DNA from: CAWGLW01 sp963823525
GTDB taxonomy: Bacteria; Pseudomonadota; Gammaproteobacteria; Steroidobacterales; Steroidobacteraceae
Direction of reading: 5' to 3'
NCBI GenBank assembly: GCA_963823525.1
Contig: CAWGLW010000001.1
Span: 1 to 64,000, forward strand
DNA: 64,000 nt
The notes beneath the pieces were generated by a model. It ran no database searches, had not been told where the DNA came from, and saw only the letters and a program-made list of their open reading frames with translations. The stretch's first letter is position 1; the number at the start of each line of letters is the position of its first letter. Below, piece by piece: positions 17,366-25,291 of the stretch. The position numbers and the translations under genes are program-made.

Positions 17366-18910
17366 GTGAGAATCAAATCACTATTAATGTTTGCCGTTGC
17401 CGGACTAATGGCAACCAGCTTCGCGGTGCCGATTCACGCTGAGACTGCTGCGCAGACGCATAACCTGTTTGAGACTGCCGGCAACAAACAAACCAACAAG
17501 GATTTCAAACCGGCGCCGGATAAGATCGAGACGAATTTCGGCACATTGAAGTTTGATCTCGAGGCGTATCCCACCGAAGAAACCACTCAGAAAATTTACG
17601 ATGAGATGGACTTGCAGCGTGCCACGCAAGCCTACATGGACTTTATGCCGGCACTGTCTGTGTACGGCATCATCAAGGGTCAGATCCGGGATTTCGGATT
17701 TAAGACCTCATCAGATATAGGCGTGCACCCAAGCCCCGGGCTGACACCCACTGAGCTTTACCTGACGGGTAACAACAGCACGGTATACGCGGTTGCTTCA
17801 CTCGACCTGAAGGTAGACGGCCCCACGGTGGTAGAAGCTCCGCCGGGTATGTTAGGCACCGTGAATGATGCAGCCTTTAAATTCCTGACCGATATTGGTG
17901 TGGTCGGGCCAGACAAAGGTAAAGGCGGCAAGTTCCTGTTTCTGCCTCCCGGTTACGATGGCAAAACCCCTGATGGCTATTTTGTGGTCAAGTCACCGAG
18001 CTATCGACTCTGGGCGATGATGCGCGGCTGGGGTGATGTCGGCATAGGCGATAAGGCAACCCAATGGTTTAAAGAAAACCTGAAAGTCTACCCGTTTGCA
18101 ACCGGACCCCGTCAGGGTAAGTACACGAACACGGCAGGTATTGGTCTCAATTCGTTGGCGGCGGAAGATGGCTCTGCGTTTGAAATGCTGAATGAAATTA
18201 TTCAATACGAACCCAAAGAATTATTTGGTGCTGAACAGTTGGGCCGCCTGGCGACACTGGGCATTATTCAAGGAAAACCCTTTAATCCGGATGAGCGTAT
18301 GCAGCGTATTCTGGATCAGGGTGCTAAACAGGGCGCAGCCATGTCACGCGCTATTGTGTTTGCCTCGCGCGATCCGGATATCCGATACTGGCCGGAACGT
18401 CATTGGGAAAAAATGTTCCTGCACAATACGACGTTTGAACGTAATGGTGTGGCAGATATTGATGCACGCACTTTGTGGCATTACGCCGCTATTGTTGTTT
18501 CTCCTGCCCTGATCTCTACCACGCCGGGTGCGGGTACTGCATACCTTACTTCCATTCGTGATAATAAAGGCGCGTATCTTGATGGTAGCAAGACGTATAA
18601 ATTGCGTGTTGGAGCCAAACCGCCAGTTAAGAATTTCTGGGCGGTAACGGCTTACGATCCCACTACCCGCAGCCTGCTGGATCCCGGGAAAAACAAGAAC
18701 GTTTCGATAGGCAGTCGTGAAAAGCCGGTAGCCAATGCTGATGGTTCAGTGGATGTTTACTTCGGACCAGAAGCACCGAAAGGCATGGAAAAGAACTGGG
18801 TGCCTACAAATCCGGATAAGGGTTTCTTTGTCGTCTTCCGTTTCTACGGTCCCCTCGAAGGCTATATCGAGAAGACCTGGGTGCTTAATGACTTCGAACT
18901 GTTGAATTAG
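17366..18910 (+). CDS. DUF1254/DUF1214 periplasmic protein (paralogue 5)
   Basis: A 514-residue exported protein with a GTG start (TGGAG upstream) and a signal peptide ending near PIHAET. KDFKPAPDKIETNFGTL and YPTEETTQKIYDEMDLQRAT pair it with paralogue 3. Landmarks are DKGKGGKFLFLPPGY, KGKPFNPDERMQRIL and YDPTTRSLLDPG. The C-terminus (TWVLNDFELLN) has drifted from the usual RPxEIEL ending. It is the last of the array. AT-rich like paralogue 3. Confidence 0.9.
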   Translation: MRIKSLLMFAVAGLMATSFAVPIHAETAAQTHNLFETAGNKQTNKDFKPAPDKIETNFGTLKFDLEAYPTEETTQKIYDEMDLQRATQAYMDFMPALSVYGIIKGQIRDFGFKTSSDIGVHPSPGLTPTELYLTGNNSTVYAVASLDLKVDGPTVVEAPPGMLGTVNDAAFKFLTDIGVVGPDKGKGGKFLFLPPGYDGKTPDGYFVVKSPSYRLWAMMRGWGDVGIGDKATQWFKENLKVYPFATGPRQGKYTNTAGIGLNSLAAEDGSAFEMLNEIIQYEPKELFGAEQLGRLATLGIIQGKPFNPDERMQRILDQGAKQGAAMSRAIVFASRDPDIRYWPERHWEKMFLHNTTFERNGVADIDARTLWHYAAIVVSPALISTTPGAGTAYLTSIRDNKGAYLDGSKTYKLRVGAKPPVKNFWAVTAYDPTTRSLLDPGKNKNVSIGSREKPVANADGSVDVYFGPEAPKGMEKNWVPTNPDKGFFVVFRFYGPLEGYIEKTWVLNDFELLN

Positions 18911-18945
18911 TTGTATTTGGTGTTGCCGGCGGCATCCTCGTGCTG

Positions 18946-19050
18946 ATGCTCAGGGTGTACTGCGCGGTATTCATTTTTCTGTTCGGGGCCACGTTTAGTT
19001 ACTTGCGCGCCAAACTGCGGAGCGCGGGTGCCAGCGCACCCGCCGGTTAA
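18946..19050 (+). CDS. Possible 34-residue membrane peptide
   Basis: An open frame of 34 codons from ATG 18946 to TAA 19048-19050, with a hydrophobic stretch (CAVFIFLFGATF) and a basic tail (YLRAKLRS). The frame stays open upstream to the paralogue 5 stop region. No ribosome site is evident, and the tail overlaps a hairpin. It may be a real small membrane protein, a gene remnant, or chance. Confidence 0.2.
   Translation: MLRVYCAVFIFLFGATFSYLRAKLRSAGASAPAG
19024..19043 (+). terminator. Hairpin in the gap after paralogue 5
   Basis: GCGGGTGC (19024-19031) pairs with GCACCCGC (19036-19043) around a 4-nt loop. A second, smaller stem ACGCAG/CTGCGT lies at 19078-19094. No T-run follows either, but this is the best candidate for the end of the DUF1254 array transcript. 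Confidence 0.45.
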
Positions 19051-19147
19051 CGTGGACCCGGGTCGAACCGAAAAATTACGCAGCCGGTCTGCGTCGGGGC
19101 GTCACGAATCGTGAATAGTCCGGCCGCTCGTTCCCTATCACCCAAAA

Positions 19148-19164
19148 CCCCCTTATTAGGGGGG
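19148..19164 (+). promoter_or_regulatory. Putative operator: C5-TTATTA-G6 inverted repeat
   Basis: CCCCC (19148-19152), six bases, GGGGGG (19159-19164), then ATG CCG. It lies 120 bp before the OmpW-like gene. The G-run followed by AT recalls G-rich boxes of MalT-type activators and the C5-N6-C7 element at 5718-5735, which has the same 6-bp spacing. It may be a second target of the island regulator. Confidence 0.35.
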
Positions 19165-19283
19165 ATGCCGCGTGCGGCGAGGCAGCGCTAACATTAAATT
19201 GAGCGATATATTTGTTCGGCGTTAATTCAGATTAACAACGACAGTCAGTCAGAACTGCACCGTTTGGTGCCGGGGTAACCGCT

Positions 19284-20054
19284 ATGATTTCAAAGGCTCT
19301 TCTAACCTGCACAGCCGTTGGCCTGCTGGCCTGTTCCGGGGTCGCCACTGCCGCTTATCCCGAAGACCCGGATGCATGGAAATTCGACGCCCAGTTATAT
19401 CTTTGGGGCGCTTCCTTGAGCGGCAAAACGGTTACCGGTCAAGGCGCGGAGGCCTCTTTCGGTGACATTCTCGATAGTCTCGAAATGGCGTTCATGGGCA
19501 CCTTTGCCGCGCAAAAGGGCAGGTGGGGGATGCTCGCCGATGTTATCTATCTGGACCTGGAGAATACGGAAAGTGCGACGCTGCCCGGCCCGCCGCCGCT
19601 TCTTGTTGACGCCAAAGTTGAAATGAAGGGCTGGATTGTCAATTTGTTGGGTGGCTATGCAGTTATGCAAAGCGAACGAAACGCGTTCAATGTGGTCGCC
19701 GGTGCGCGCTATCTGAATCTGGACGCCGATCTGAGCATCGTCGACAGCAATAGCGGCACTTCACTCGTGCAGCTCTCGGAATCCGAAGGCGCATGGAACG
19801 GCGTGATTGGCCTGCAAGGCCAGGCCGGTTTCGCCAAGCGCTGGTACGTCAACTATGTCCTGGATGTCGGCACGGGCGATTCTGATTTCACCTGGCAGGC
19901 ACTGGTCGGATTGGGCTACGAATTCAAACATCTCGATCTGAAGTTCGGTTATCGCCATCTCGCCTGGGAGTTCGACGATAGTGACACCTTCGGTCAAGCT
20001 TTCAGTGAACTTGAAATCAGCGGCCCCTATGCGGGAATTAAATTCAAGTTCTGA
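19284..20054 (+). CDS. OmpW-like outer-membrane beta-barrel protein
   Basis: A 256-residue exported protein with a signal peptide ending near VATAAY. The mature part (KFDAQLYLWGASLSG, LLGGYAVMQ, NVVAGARYLNL, LGYEFKHLDLKFGYRHLAWEF) and the C-terminal GPYAGIKFKF are typical of eight-stranded porin-like barrels. The ligand is unknown. It begins the second block of the island (barrel, membrane protein, patatin, DUF481), which has the putative operator at 19148 in front. Confidence 0.7.
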   Translation: MISKALLTCTAVGLLACSGVATAAYPEDPDAWKFDAQLYLWGASLSGKTVTGQGAEASFGDILDSLEMAFMGTFAAQKGRWGMLADVIYLDLENTESATLPGPPPLLVDAKVEMKGWIVNLLGGYAVMQSERNAFNVVAGARYLNLDADLSIVDSNSGTSLVQLSESEGAWNGVIGLQGQAGFAKRWYVNYVLDVGTGDSDFTWQALVGLGYEFKHLDLKFGYRHLAWEFDDSDTFGQAFSELEISGPYAGIKFKF

Positions 20055-20127
20055 GTAGTTAACCATGAGCGTCGCCCGCAGCGGGCGAGCGATCAGGAGG
20101 GCTCGAGCGACCCGGGAAGGATTAGTA

Positions 20128-20550
20128 ATGGGTAATATCCACGATCGCGAAATAGCGCGGGCATTCCGCAAACTCGTTTTCAAGTCGTCGCCATCCGAGT
20201 TGACGGACGAGGATGTCGAGTATTTTCGCCAGAACCCCGACCTCATTGATGAGGTTACCGCGCCGGTCAATATCCATAAGTATTTCCTTTGGTTCGGGAC
20301 GGTGTTCGGTGTGCTGCTCGTCGGTCTGTCGAAATACTTCAAGTTCAACCCTATCCTGCCTGACCTGTCGGAGGCCTTCCGGGAATTCGGAGTCGATATC
20401 GTATTCGAAATCGGTGTTGCGCTGATCGGCGCGGCCGTCACGGCATACATCCTCGGTATTCTGCTCAATAAGCAGCAGGACAATGCGGCAGAATGGCGAG
20501 CAGAGATCCGGCGCCGGATTGGTGCGACTGATGCGACTGATCCGGATTGA
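20128..20550 (+). CDS. Two-segment inner-membrane protein of unknown function
   Basis: A 140-residue protein; I chose ATG 20128 (GGAAGG upstream) over ATG 20065. A charged N-terminal part (HDREIARAFRKLVF, ELTDEDVEYFRQNPDLIDE) precedes a membrane segment (YFLWFGTVFGVLLVGLS) and a second one (IVFEIGVALIGAAVTAYIL), followed by a charged tail. I do not recognise the family. It lies 21 bp before the patatin gene, so the two are likely co-expressed. Confidence 0.6.
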   Translation: MGNIHDREIARAFRKLVFKSSPSELTDEDVEYFRQNPDLIDEVTAPVNIHKYFLWFGTVFGVLLVGLSKYFKFNPILPDLSEAFREFGVDIVFEIGVALIGAAVTAYILGILLNKQQDNAAEWRAEIRRRIGATDATDPD

Positions 20551-20571
20551 AATGAAAATCGAAGATGTACT

Positions 20572-21795
20572 ATGAAAATCAGAGCTGCCATCGAAAAATC
20601 GCTCCGAATTCATGTTGTATTGCTGAGCCTCAGTGTCAGCGTACTGATGGGCTGCGCCAATACGCCGGAGCGCAATGGGATGACCGCCGAGATTCAGTCA
20701 ACGGCTGCGATCCCCGGGATTCCCAATGCGCGTAGTTGGGGCGATTCCGCACCTGACAACTACAAAGCCTGGATGAGCTTGTCCAAAGAGGAGCTTCGCG
20801 AGCGCTACCCCGAGACTTTTGGTAAGCCGCATAACTACCTGGCTATTTCCGGAGGTGGTGCCAGGGGTGCTTTTGGCGCCGGGCTGCTGAACGGATGGAC
20901 GGTGGCCGGGACCCGACCGCAGTTCACAATCGTGACCGGCGTAAGCACGGGCTCGATTCTCGCGCCGTTCGCTTTTCTCGGGCCCGAGTATGACCCCCTG
21001 CTTAAAGAGTTCTACACGACTCTCTCTACCAGCGACTTACTGAAAAAGCGCAGCATTATTGGCGCGATTACGAAAGATGCTGCAACAGATGTGACGCCGC
21101 TGAAAGACCAGCTCACTAAATACATCACCGATGAAATCGTCGCGAAGATCGCGGCAGAGGGTGCCAAAGGGCGGGAGCTGTTCATCGGCACCACCAATCT
21201 TGATGCGGCACGATCGGTCAATTGGGATATTACGGCGATCGCTGCAAGCGGAGCGCCTGATGCAACACAACTGATCCGGGACATCATTCTTGCGTCGGCC
21301 GCCGTTCCCGCTGCCTTTCCGCCCGTGCTGATTGAGGTTGAGTCCAACGGGCAGCTGTATGACGAGTTGCATGTGGATGGCGGCGTAAGCTCGAATGTTT
21401 TTGTCTATCCGATAGGCATTGATTGGGCAGCGGTGTTGGAAAAATTAGAGGTTGAAACGCCGCCCAATCTCTTCGTCCTTCGCAACGGCTATTTGCAGGA
21501 CAAATATGTTGTCGTTAAACGCAACACCCTGGCAGTTGCCGGCTACTCAATGAGCACGCTCATGACCTACGTTGGTCACGGCGACTTCAATCGAATGTTT
21601 CTTGAGTCGCAGCGTGACGGCCTGAATTTCAATTTCATCAATATACCGGCGGACTTCGAGGATTCTTCGACCGAGGCATTCGACCCGGTGTGGATGACCG
21701 AGTTGTTTAACCTCGGATATAACATGGCCGTAGACGGTGTCGACTGGCAGACGGCCCCTCCCGGGTATCATGCGAATGATGGCGGGCAAGAGTAG
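20572..21795 (+). CDS. Patatin-like phospholipase lipoprotein
   Basis: A 407-residue lipoprotein (lipobox LMGC, Cys28) with the patatin fold of Ser-Asp dyad lipid acyl hydrolases. The oxyanion motif is GGGARG (residues 94-99), the nucleophile Ser125 is in GVSTGS, and the catalytic Asp269 is in DGG. It is predicted to be anchored at the outer membrane or periplasmic face, where it could release fatty acids from phospholipid or other esters. It stands between the unknown membrane protein and the DUF481 barrel. Confidence 0.88.
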   Translation: MKIRAAIEKSLRIHVVLLSLSVSVLMGCANTPERNGMTAEIQSTAAIPGIPNARSWGDSAPDNYKAWMSLSKEELRERYPETFGKPHNYLAISGGGARGAFGAGLLNGWTVAGTRPQFTIVTGVSTGSILAPFAFLGPEYDPLLKEFYTTLSTSDLLKKRSIIGAITKDAATDVTPLKDQLTKYITDEIVAKIAAEGAKGRELFIGTTNLDAARSVNWDITAIAASGAPDATQLIRDIILASAAVPAAFPPVLIEVESNGQLYDELHVDGGVSSNVFVYPIGIDWAAVLEKLEVETPPNLFVLRNGYLQDKYVVVKRNTLAVAGYSMSTLMTYVGHGDFNRMFLESQRDGLNFNFINIPADFEDSSTEAFDPVWMTELFNLGYNMAVDGVDWQTAPPGYHANDGGQE

Positions 21796-21903
21796 CGACT
21801 GCCGGTATCGCGATTATCTCAGATTAATATGGATGCCCTGAATGGGTCTGTGAAACATCGTCGTCATGAGTGCACTCTCAAGAAAACCGGAAGGTCCGCC
21901 GTC

Positions 21904-22929
21904 ATGTTGGTGAGATTAGCCGTCAGTCTCATATCTGTATTTCTTGCGCTGGTGCCCGACATCACTCTGGCGCATAGCAAGACGGACGTCATTACCCTCG
22001 TCAACGGTAATGACATTACGGGCGAGATCAAACATTTGTTGCAGGGCAAGCTGTCCTTTAGCACCGACTCCATGGGTACCGTGCAGGTGGAATGGAAGGA
22101 TGTCGCTGTGGTCACCAGTGAATTCCAGTACGAAGTCCGACTGGTAAACGGCAATCGCTACTACGGCTCGCTGGCCGCCGGCAACGCGCCGGGGACCATC
22201 AATGTGGTGACGGAGAAAGGTGAAGACCTGGTGGCAGTGCTCGACGTTGTCGAGTTGCGCGAAATCGCGGAGACCTTCGCAGACCGCATCAATATTCGTC
22301 TCGGTATCGGGTATTCCTACGCCAAGGCGGCCGATGTCGGAGCGTTCAGCTTCACATCGGAATTCGGTTACGAGAACGAACGCGGTATTACCGACCTGAC
22401 GGGGCGTACCAGCCGGACCGATCAGGACGGCGGGTCTGTCGGCAGCAATCGTTATTCACTATCCCGGCAGATCTGGACCCGGCGTGAGCAGGTCATCCGT
22501 TGGTTCGACCTAAGCTACGAAGACAACGACGAACTCGATCTGGACTACCGCTTCACCGGCGGCCTCGGGCTCGGCAAAGCAATTGTCGATACGAACCGAC
22601 AGTCGTTGATTGCTTTTCTGGGTATTCAGGCCGCCATCGAAGAGAGTTTCGGCAGCGAGAAGTTCAACAGCGTCGAAGGCGTCTTTGGTGGTACGTACGC
22701 ACTGTGGCGCTACGATACGCCCGAAGTCGAACTGGCGATGGATGCCACGATCTATCCGGGTATTACGGAGAGCGGGCGCTGGCGTGGCAACGGCAATCTG
22801 CGCTTGAGTTGGGAACTGATCGAGGACCTGTTCTGGGATATCACCGCATGGACGACCTACGACAACCAGAGTCAAAGTGGGTCTGATACGGACTATGGCG
22901 TTTCGACCGGGCTGGGCTGGACCTACTGA
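21904..22929 (+). CDS. DUF481 outer-membrane protein
   Basis: A 341-residue protein; ATG 21904 gives a good signal peptide ending near DITLAH, and the frame is open from 21829. An N-terminal periplasmic part (VITLVNGNDITGEIK, VRLVNGNRYYGSL) contains two copies of an L-NG-xxxG motif. It is followed by a DUF481-type barrel (RINIRLGIGYSYAKA, GNLRLSWELIEDLFWDIT) ending in STGLGWTY. Members are predicted outer-membrane barrels without a defined role. Last complete gene of the island. Confidence 0.8.
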   Translation: MLVRLAVSLISVFLALVPDITLAHSKTDVITLVNGNDITGEIKHLLQGKLSFSTDSMGTVQVEWKDVAVVTSEFQYEVRLVNGNRYYGSLAAGNAPGTINVVTEKGEDLVAVLDVVELREIAETFADRINIRLGIGYSYAKAADVGAFSFTSEFGYENERGITDLTGRTSRTDQDGGSVGSNRYSLSRQIWTRREQVIRWFDLSYEDNDELDLDYRFTGGLGLGKAIVDTNRQSLIAFLGIQAAIEESFGSEKFNSVEGVFGGTYALWRYDTPEVELAMDATIYPGITESGRWRGNGNLRLSWELIEDLFWDITAWTTYDNQSQSGSDTDYGVSTGLGWTY

Positions 22930-23134
22930 ACGAAAAACTACCCGAAACCCGCCGATCACAGGGGGTGGCGCCGAGCCGCTTGGTGAGTAGATTAAGCATG
23001 TATGTGCTTGGGATGCCTTGGTCGGCATGCGGTTCATAGAGGTTGTCGCCATGATCGGTTGATTGTTTGGCGCGAGCGCAGGGAACCACCGTGTAGGTGG
23101 TCGAGTTTGAGTACATTGAAGTGATGAGGTCTCT
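22930..23134 (+). promoter_or_regulatory. Leader region of the truncated antiporter gene with small hairpins
   Basis: The 205-bp gap holds the hairpins ATGCC/GGCAT (23013-23028) and ACCACC/GGTGGT (23085-23101), both before the antiporter ATG at 23135. They could be part of a structured 5' leader, but I do not recognise a known riboswitch. Confidence 0.3.
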
Positions 23135-23314
23135 ATGAATACACAATTGGCAATTCTCGCAGTCTTTGTATTTCTGTACAGCCTGATTTCCGGTCGCGTG
23201 GACCGGAGCAGTCTTTCGGGACCAATCATTTTCGTCCTGGTCGGATTGATCGTCGGGCCGACGATGCTCGGTTGGTTTCCCGGCGACGAATCCCGGGCAG
23301 CGGATAGGAAGTTC
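23135..23314 (+). pseudogene. Truncated cation/proton antiporter (N-terminal fragment)
   Basis: The first 50 or so codons (MNTQLAILAVFVFLYSLISG, then GPIIFVLVGLIVGPTMLGWF) match the start of CPA-type Na+/H+ exchangers, covering the first membrane segments. After about residue 55 the sequence turns into low-complexity translation of the IS end, and no further transporter sequence follows. The gene was cut by the IS91-type element. GTTC at 23311-23314 would read GAAC on the other strand, the known target tetranucleotide of IS91, which makes 23314/23315 a candidate boundary. Confidence 0.75.
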
Positions 23315-23532
23315 AAAGCGCTCCTGCGGCGCAGTCTACTTGGCCACACGAGCCTCATGATGGAATCGCGCCTGTCGCCGCCAGCCCAAGACCCGCCCAT
23401 TGGGCGGCCAGACAGGCAGCCGAACGGCCGTCTTGCCCCTGACTCCCCGGCCTCGCCCGGCTTGGCCCCCGCAAACCGCCCTCGCCTGGCGCCCACCGCA
23501 ATCCCGGCACGCAGCGCCCCCGCCCGAGCGGT

Positions 23533-25077
23533 TCACCGGTCGGCCCAAACGCCCCTCACCTTCGGATTCAAAGCAGGCGGGCCGGCGGCGGCGCCCGCGC
23601 ACCGAGCGGCCAGCTCGGGCTGGAACTGATCGGGAGCGCTCTTCTCCAGGTGCGCCAGAATCTTCGCGATCACCTCCGGCTCCTCGATGCTGGCGATGAC
23701 CCTGAGCTTCCCGCCGCAGCGGGCACAGTCCTCGATCTCGATGCCGAACACGCGCTTCAGCCGACGCGCCCAACTCATCGCCACGTGCCTGGGTGTCGGC
23801 GGCTGGACTGCATCGGTGACCGGGCCCGTTCGCTGCGGGGCGCCGATGCCCCGGTGCGCCGGCGTCACCGCCGCGCGCAGCTTGCTGCGCGGGGCGAACA
23901 CCCCGTGGTAGCGCGTCAGGTGCATCCTCGGCGGCGGCACCAGCGCTGCGAGCCTTGCCATCAGATCCAGCGGCTCGATCACGAGGTGCGTCGTGCCGTC
24001 GCGGTACGGGGTCTTGAGTTGATAGCGCACCTGCCCGCATGAGGTGAGCGCCATGCGCTCGATGGCCACCGGCGGGCGGCTCACATAGCGGCACAGGCGC
24101 TCGAGCCTGGCGCGCTGCCCGGGCGCGATGTCGATGCCGGCATGCAAGGAGAACCCGCCGGCCCGTGCCGCGCCGCCGGGATCGTCCAGCCACTGCGGCG
24201 ATCGGGCCGGCACCGTCTGCAGCGTGAACAGCTTCTGCCCGGCTCGCGGGCCGACCGCGATGCGGTACGTGATCGAATGGCCAAGCAGGTCGTCGAGCGG
24301 GCCGCCTTCGCCATCTTCGGCAAGCCAGGCGTTCTCCGTGTCGCGCTCGATCAGGCCCTCCTTCTCCAGGGCGCGACCGATGCGCTCTGCGATGTGTTCG
24401 ACGAGGATCTGAAGGTCCTGTGGGCCGGGTTGCGGCACCTGCCGGAACACCGCCTGCCCGGCCTCGTCGATCAGGTACACCCCATCGAGGAACAGCATAT
24501 GAAAGTGGATGTTCAGGTTCAGCGCGGAGCCGAAGCGCTGGATCAGCGTCACGGCGCCGGTGTGGCCAGTGGTGCGGGTGAGCCCGGCACGCTTCAGCAG
24601 GTCGCCCGAGATCACGCGATACACCACGCCGAGCACCTGCGTCAGCGCGGCCGGGTTCCTCGCCAGCAGGAACCGCAACGCATGTGGCAGCGATAGCACC
24701 CACTGCCGCAGCGGGCGTTCGGGCAAAACCTGATCGACCAGCAGTGCGGCCGTCTCGGCCATGCGCCGCGCCGCGCACGACGGGCAGAATCCGCGCTTCT
24801 TACAGCTGAACGCTACGAGCTTCTCGGCGTGACAAGTCTCGCAACGTACACGCAGGAAGCCTTCTTCCAGGCGGCCGCACTTCAGATACGCATCGAACTC
24901 CCGCTCGATGTAGTCCGGCAGTGGTCGGCCCGCTTCGGCACGCATCTCCCGAAATGCCGGATAGTGGCGCTCCACCAGCTGATACAGCAGCGCGGCTTCC
25001 GGGCGATGGCGGGCGTAGCCTGGAGGATCGAGAAATGGCGGCGCGCGCTCTCGCCGCGCTCGGGTGGCGGCGGACAC
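23533..25077 (-). CDS. IS91-family transposase
   Basis: A 514-residue protein with an N-terminal zinc-binding domain (CGRLEEGFLRVRCETC, FSCKKRGFCPSC) followed by the Y2-type transposase domain (QWVLSLPHALRFLLARN, RFGSALNLNIHFHMLFLDG). Y2 transposases nick and rejoin single-stranded DNA by rolling-circle replication. The C-terminal part carries another Cys pair (CARCGGKL). Length is normal for this subgroup, so the gene appears intact. ATG 25077 is the most upstream start; an internal ATG is possible. Confidence 0.92.
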   Translation of the reverse strand: MSAATRARRERAPPFLDPPGYARHRPEAALLYQLVERHYPAFREMRAEAGRPLPDYIEREFDAYLKCGRLEEGFLRVRCETCHAEKLVAFSCKKRGFCPSCAARRMAETAALLVDQVLPERPLRQWVLSLPHALRFLLARNPAALTQVLGVVYRVISGDLLKRAGLTRTTGHTGAVTLIQRFGSALNLNIHFHMLFLDGVYLIDEAGQAVFRQVPQPGPQDLQILVEHIAERIGRALEKEGLIERDTENAWLAEDGEGGPLDDLLGHSITYRIAVGPRAGQKLFTLQTVPARSPQWLDDPGGAARAGGFSLHAGIDIAPGQRARLERLCRYVSRPPVAIERMALTSCGQVRYQLKTPYRDGTTHLVIEPLDLMARLAALVPPPRMHLTRYHGVFAPRSKLRAAVTPAHRGIGAPQRTGPVTDAVQPPTPRHVAMSWARRLKRVFGIEIEDCARCGGKLRVIASIEEPEVIAKILAHLEKSAPDQFQPELAARCAGAAAGPPALNPKVRGVWADR

Positions 25078-25203
25078 GGTCGGCGTCCCTGCAACGGGCG
25101 GGGACGAAACAGACTATGGCGCGCCAAGCTCCGGCGGACTGCCCAATCCTGACGTGTTCGAACAGAAATGCTGGCTGAATACGGTTCACGGATCCCGCGA
25201 TTC

Positions 25204-25220
25204 AGTCACTGTGAGTGACT
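25204..25220. other. Perfect hairpin near the right end of the IS element
   Basis: AGTCACT-GTG-AGTGACT, immediately followed by CTTG (25221-25224), the complement of CAAG. IS91-type elements carry small hairpins near their ends and use GAAC/CAAG as target. This may mark the terIS side, but the assignment is tentative. Confidence 0.35.
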
Positions 25221-25291
25221 CTTGCCGACGAAAGACAAACCGCAGGCCGAGTTTCGACTGCTTCTTCCCGGAATCTGCGTGCTACATCGAT

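Larger units (their letters stand above)
23315..25224 (-). mobile_element. IS91-type rolling-circle insertion element (ends approximate)
   Basis: One transposase gene on the minus strand with non-coding flanks of roughly 220 and 150 bp. The left boundary is suggested by the antiporter disruption and GTTC at 23311. The right boundary lies between the transposase start (25077) and the guaA terminator (25292); a hairpin at 25204-25220 followed by CTTG is a candidate. IS91 elements lack simple terminal repeats and target duplications, so the ends are uncertain. With the gene on the minus strand, oriIS (downstream of tnp) should be on the left and terIS on the right, facing guaA. Confidence 0.7.

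Noticed and set aside
22930..23134. Riboswitch before the antiporter fragment
   Set aside because: Two small hairpins are present, but I could not match the conserved core of any known metal, c-di-AMP or c-di-GMP riboswitch.
23336..24778. 480-codon minus-strand frame overlapping the transposase in another frame
   Set aside because: Arg/Ala-rich shadow; the zinc-ribbon and Y2 motifs are in the 23533-25077 frame.
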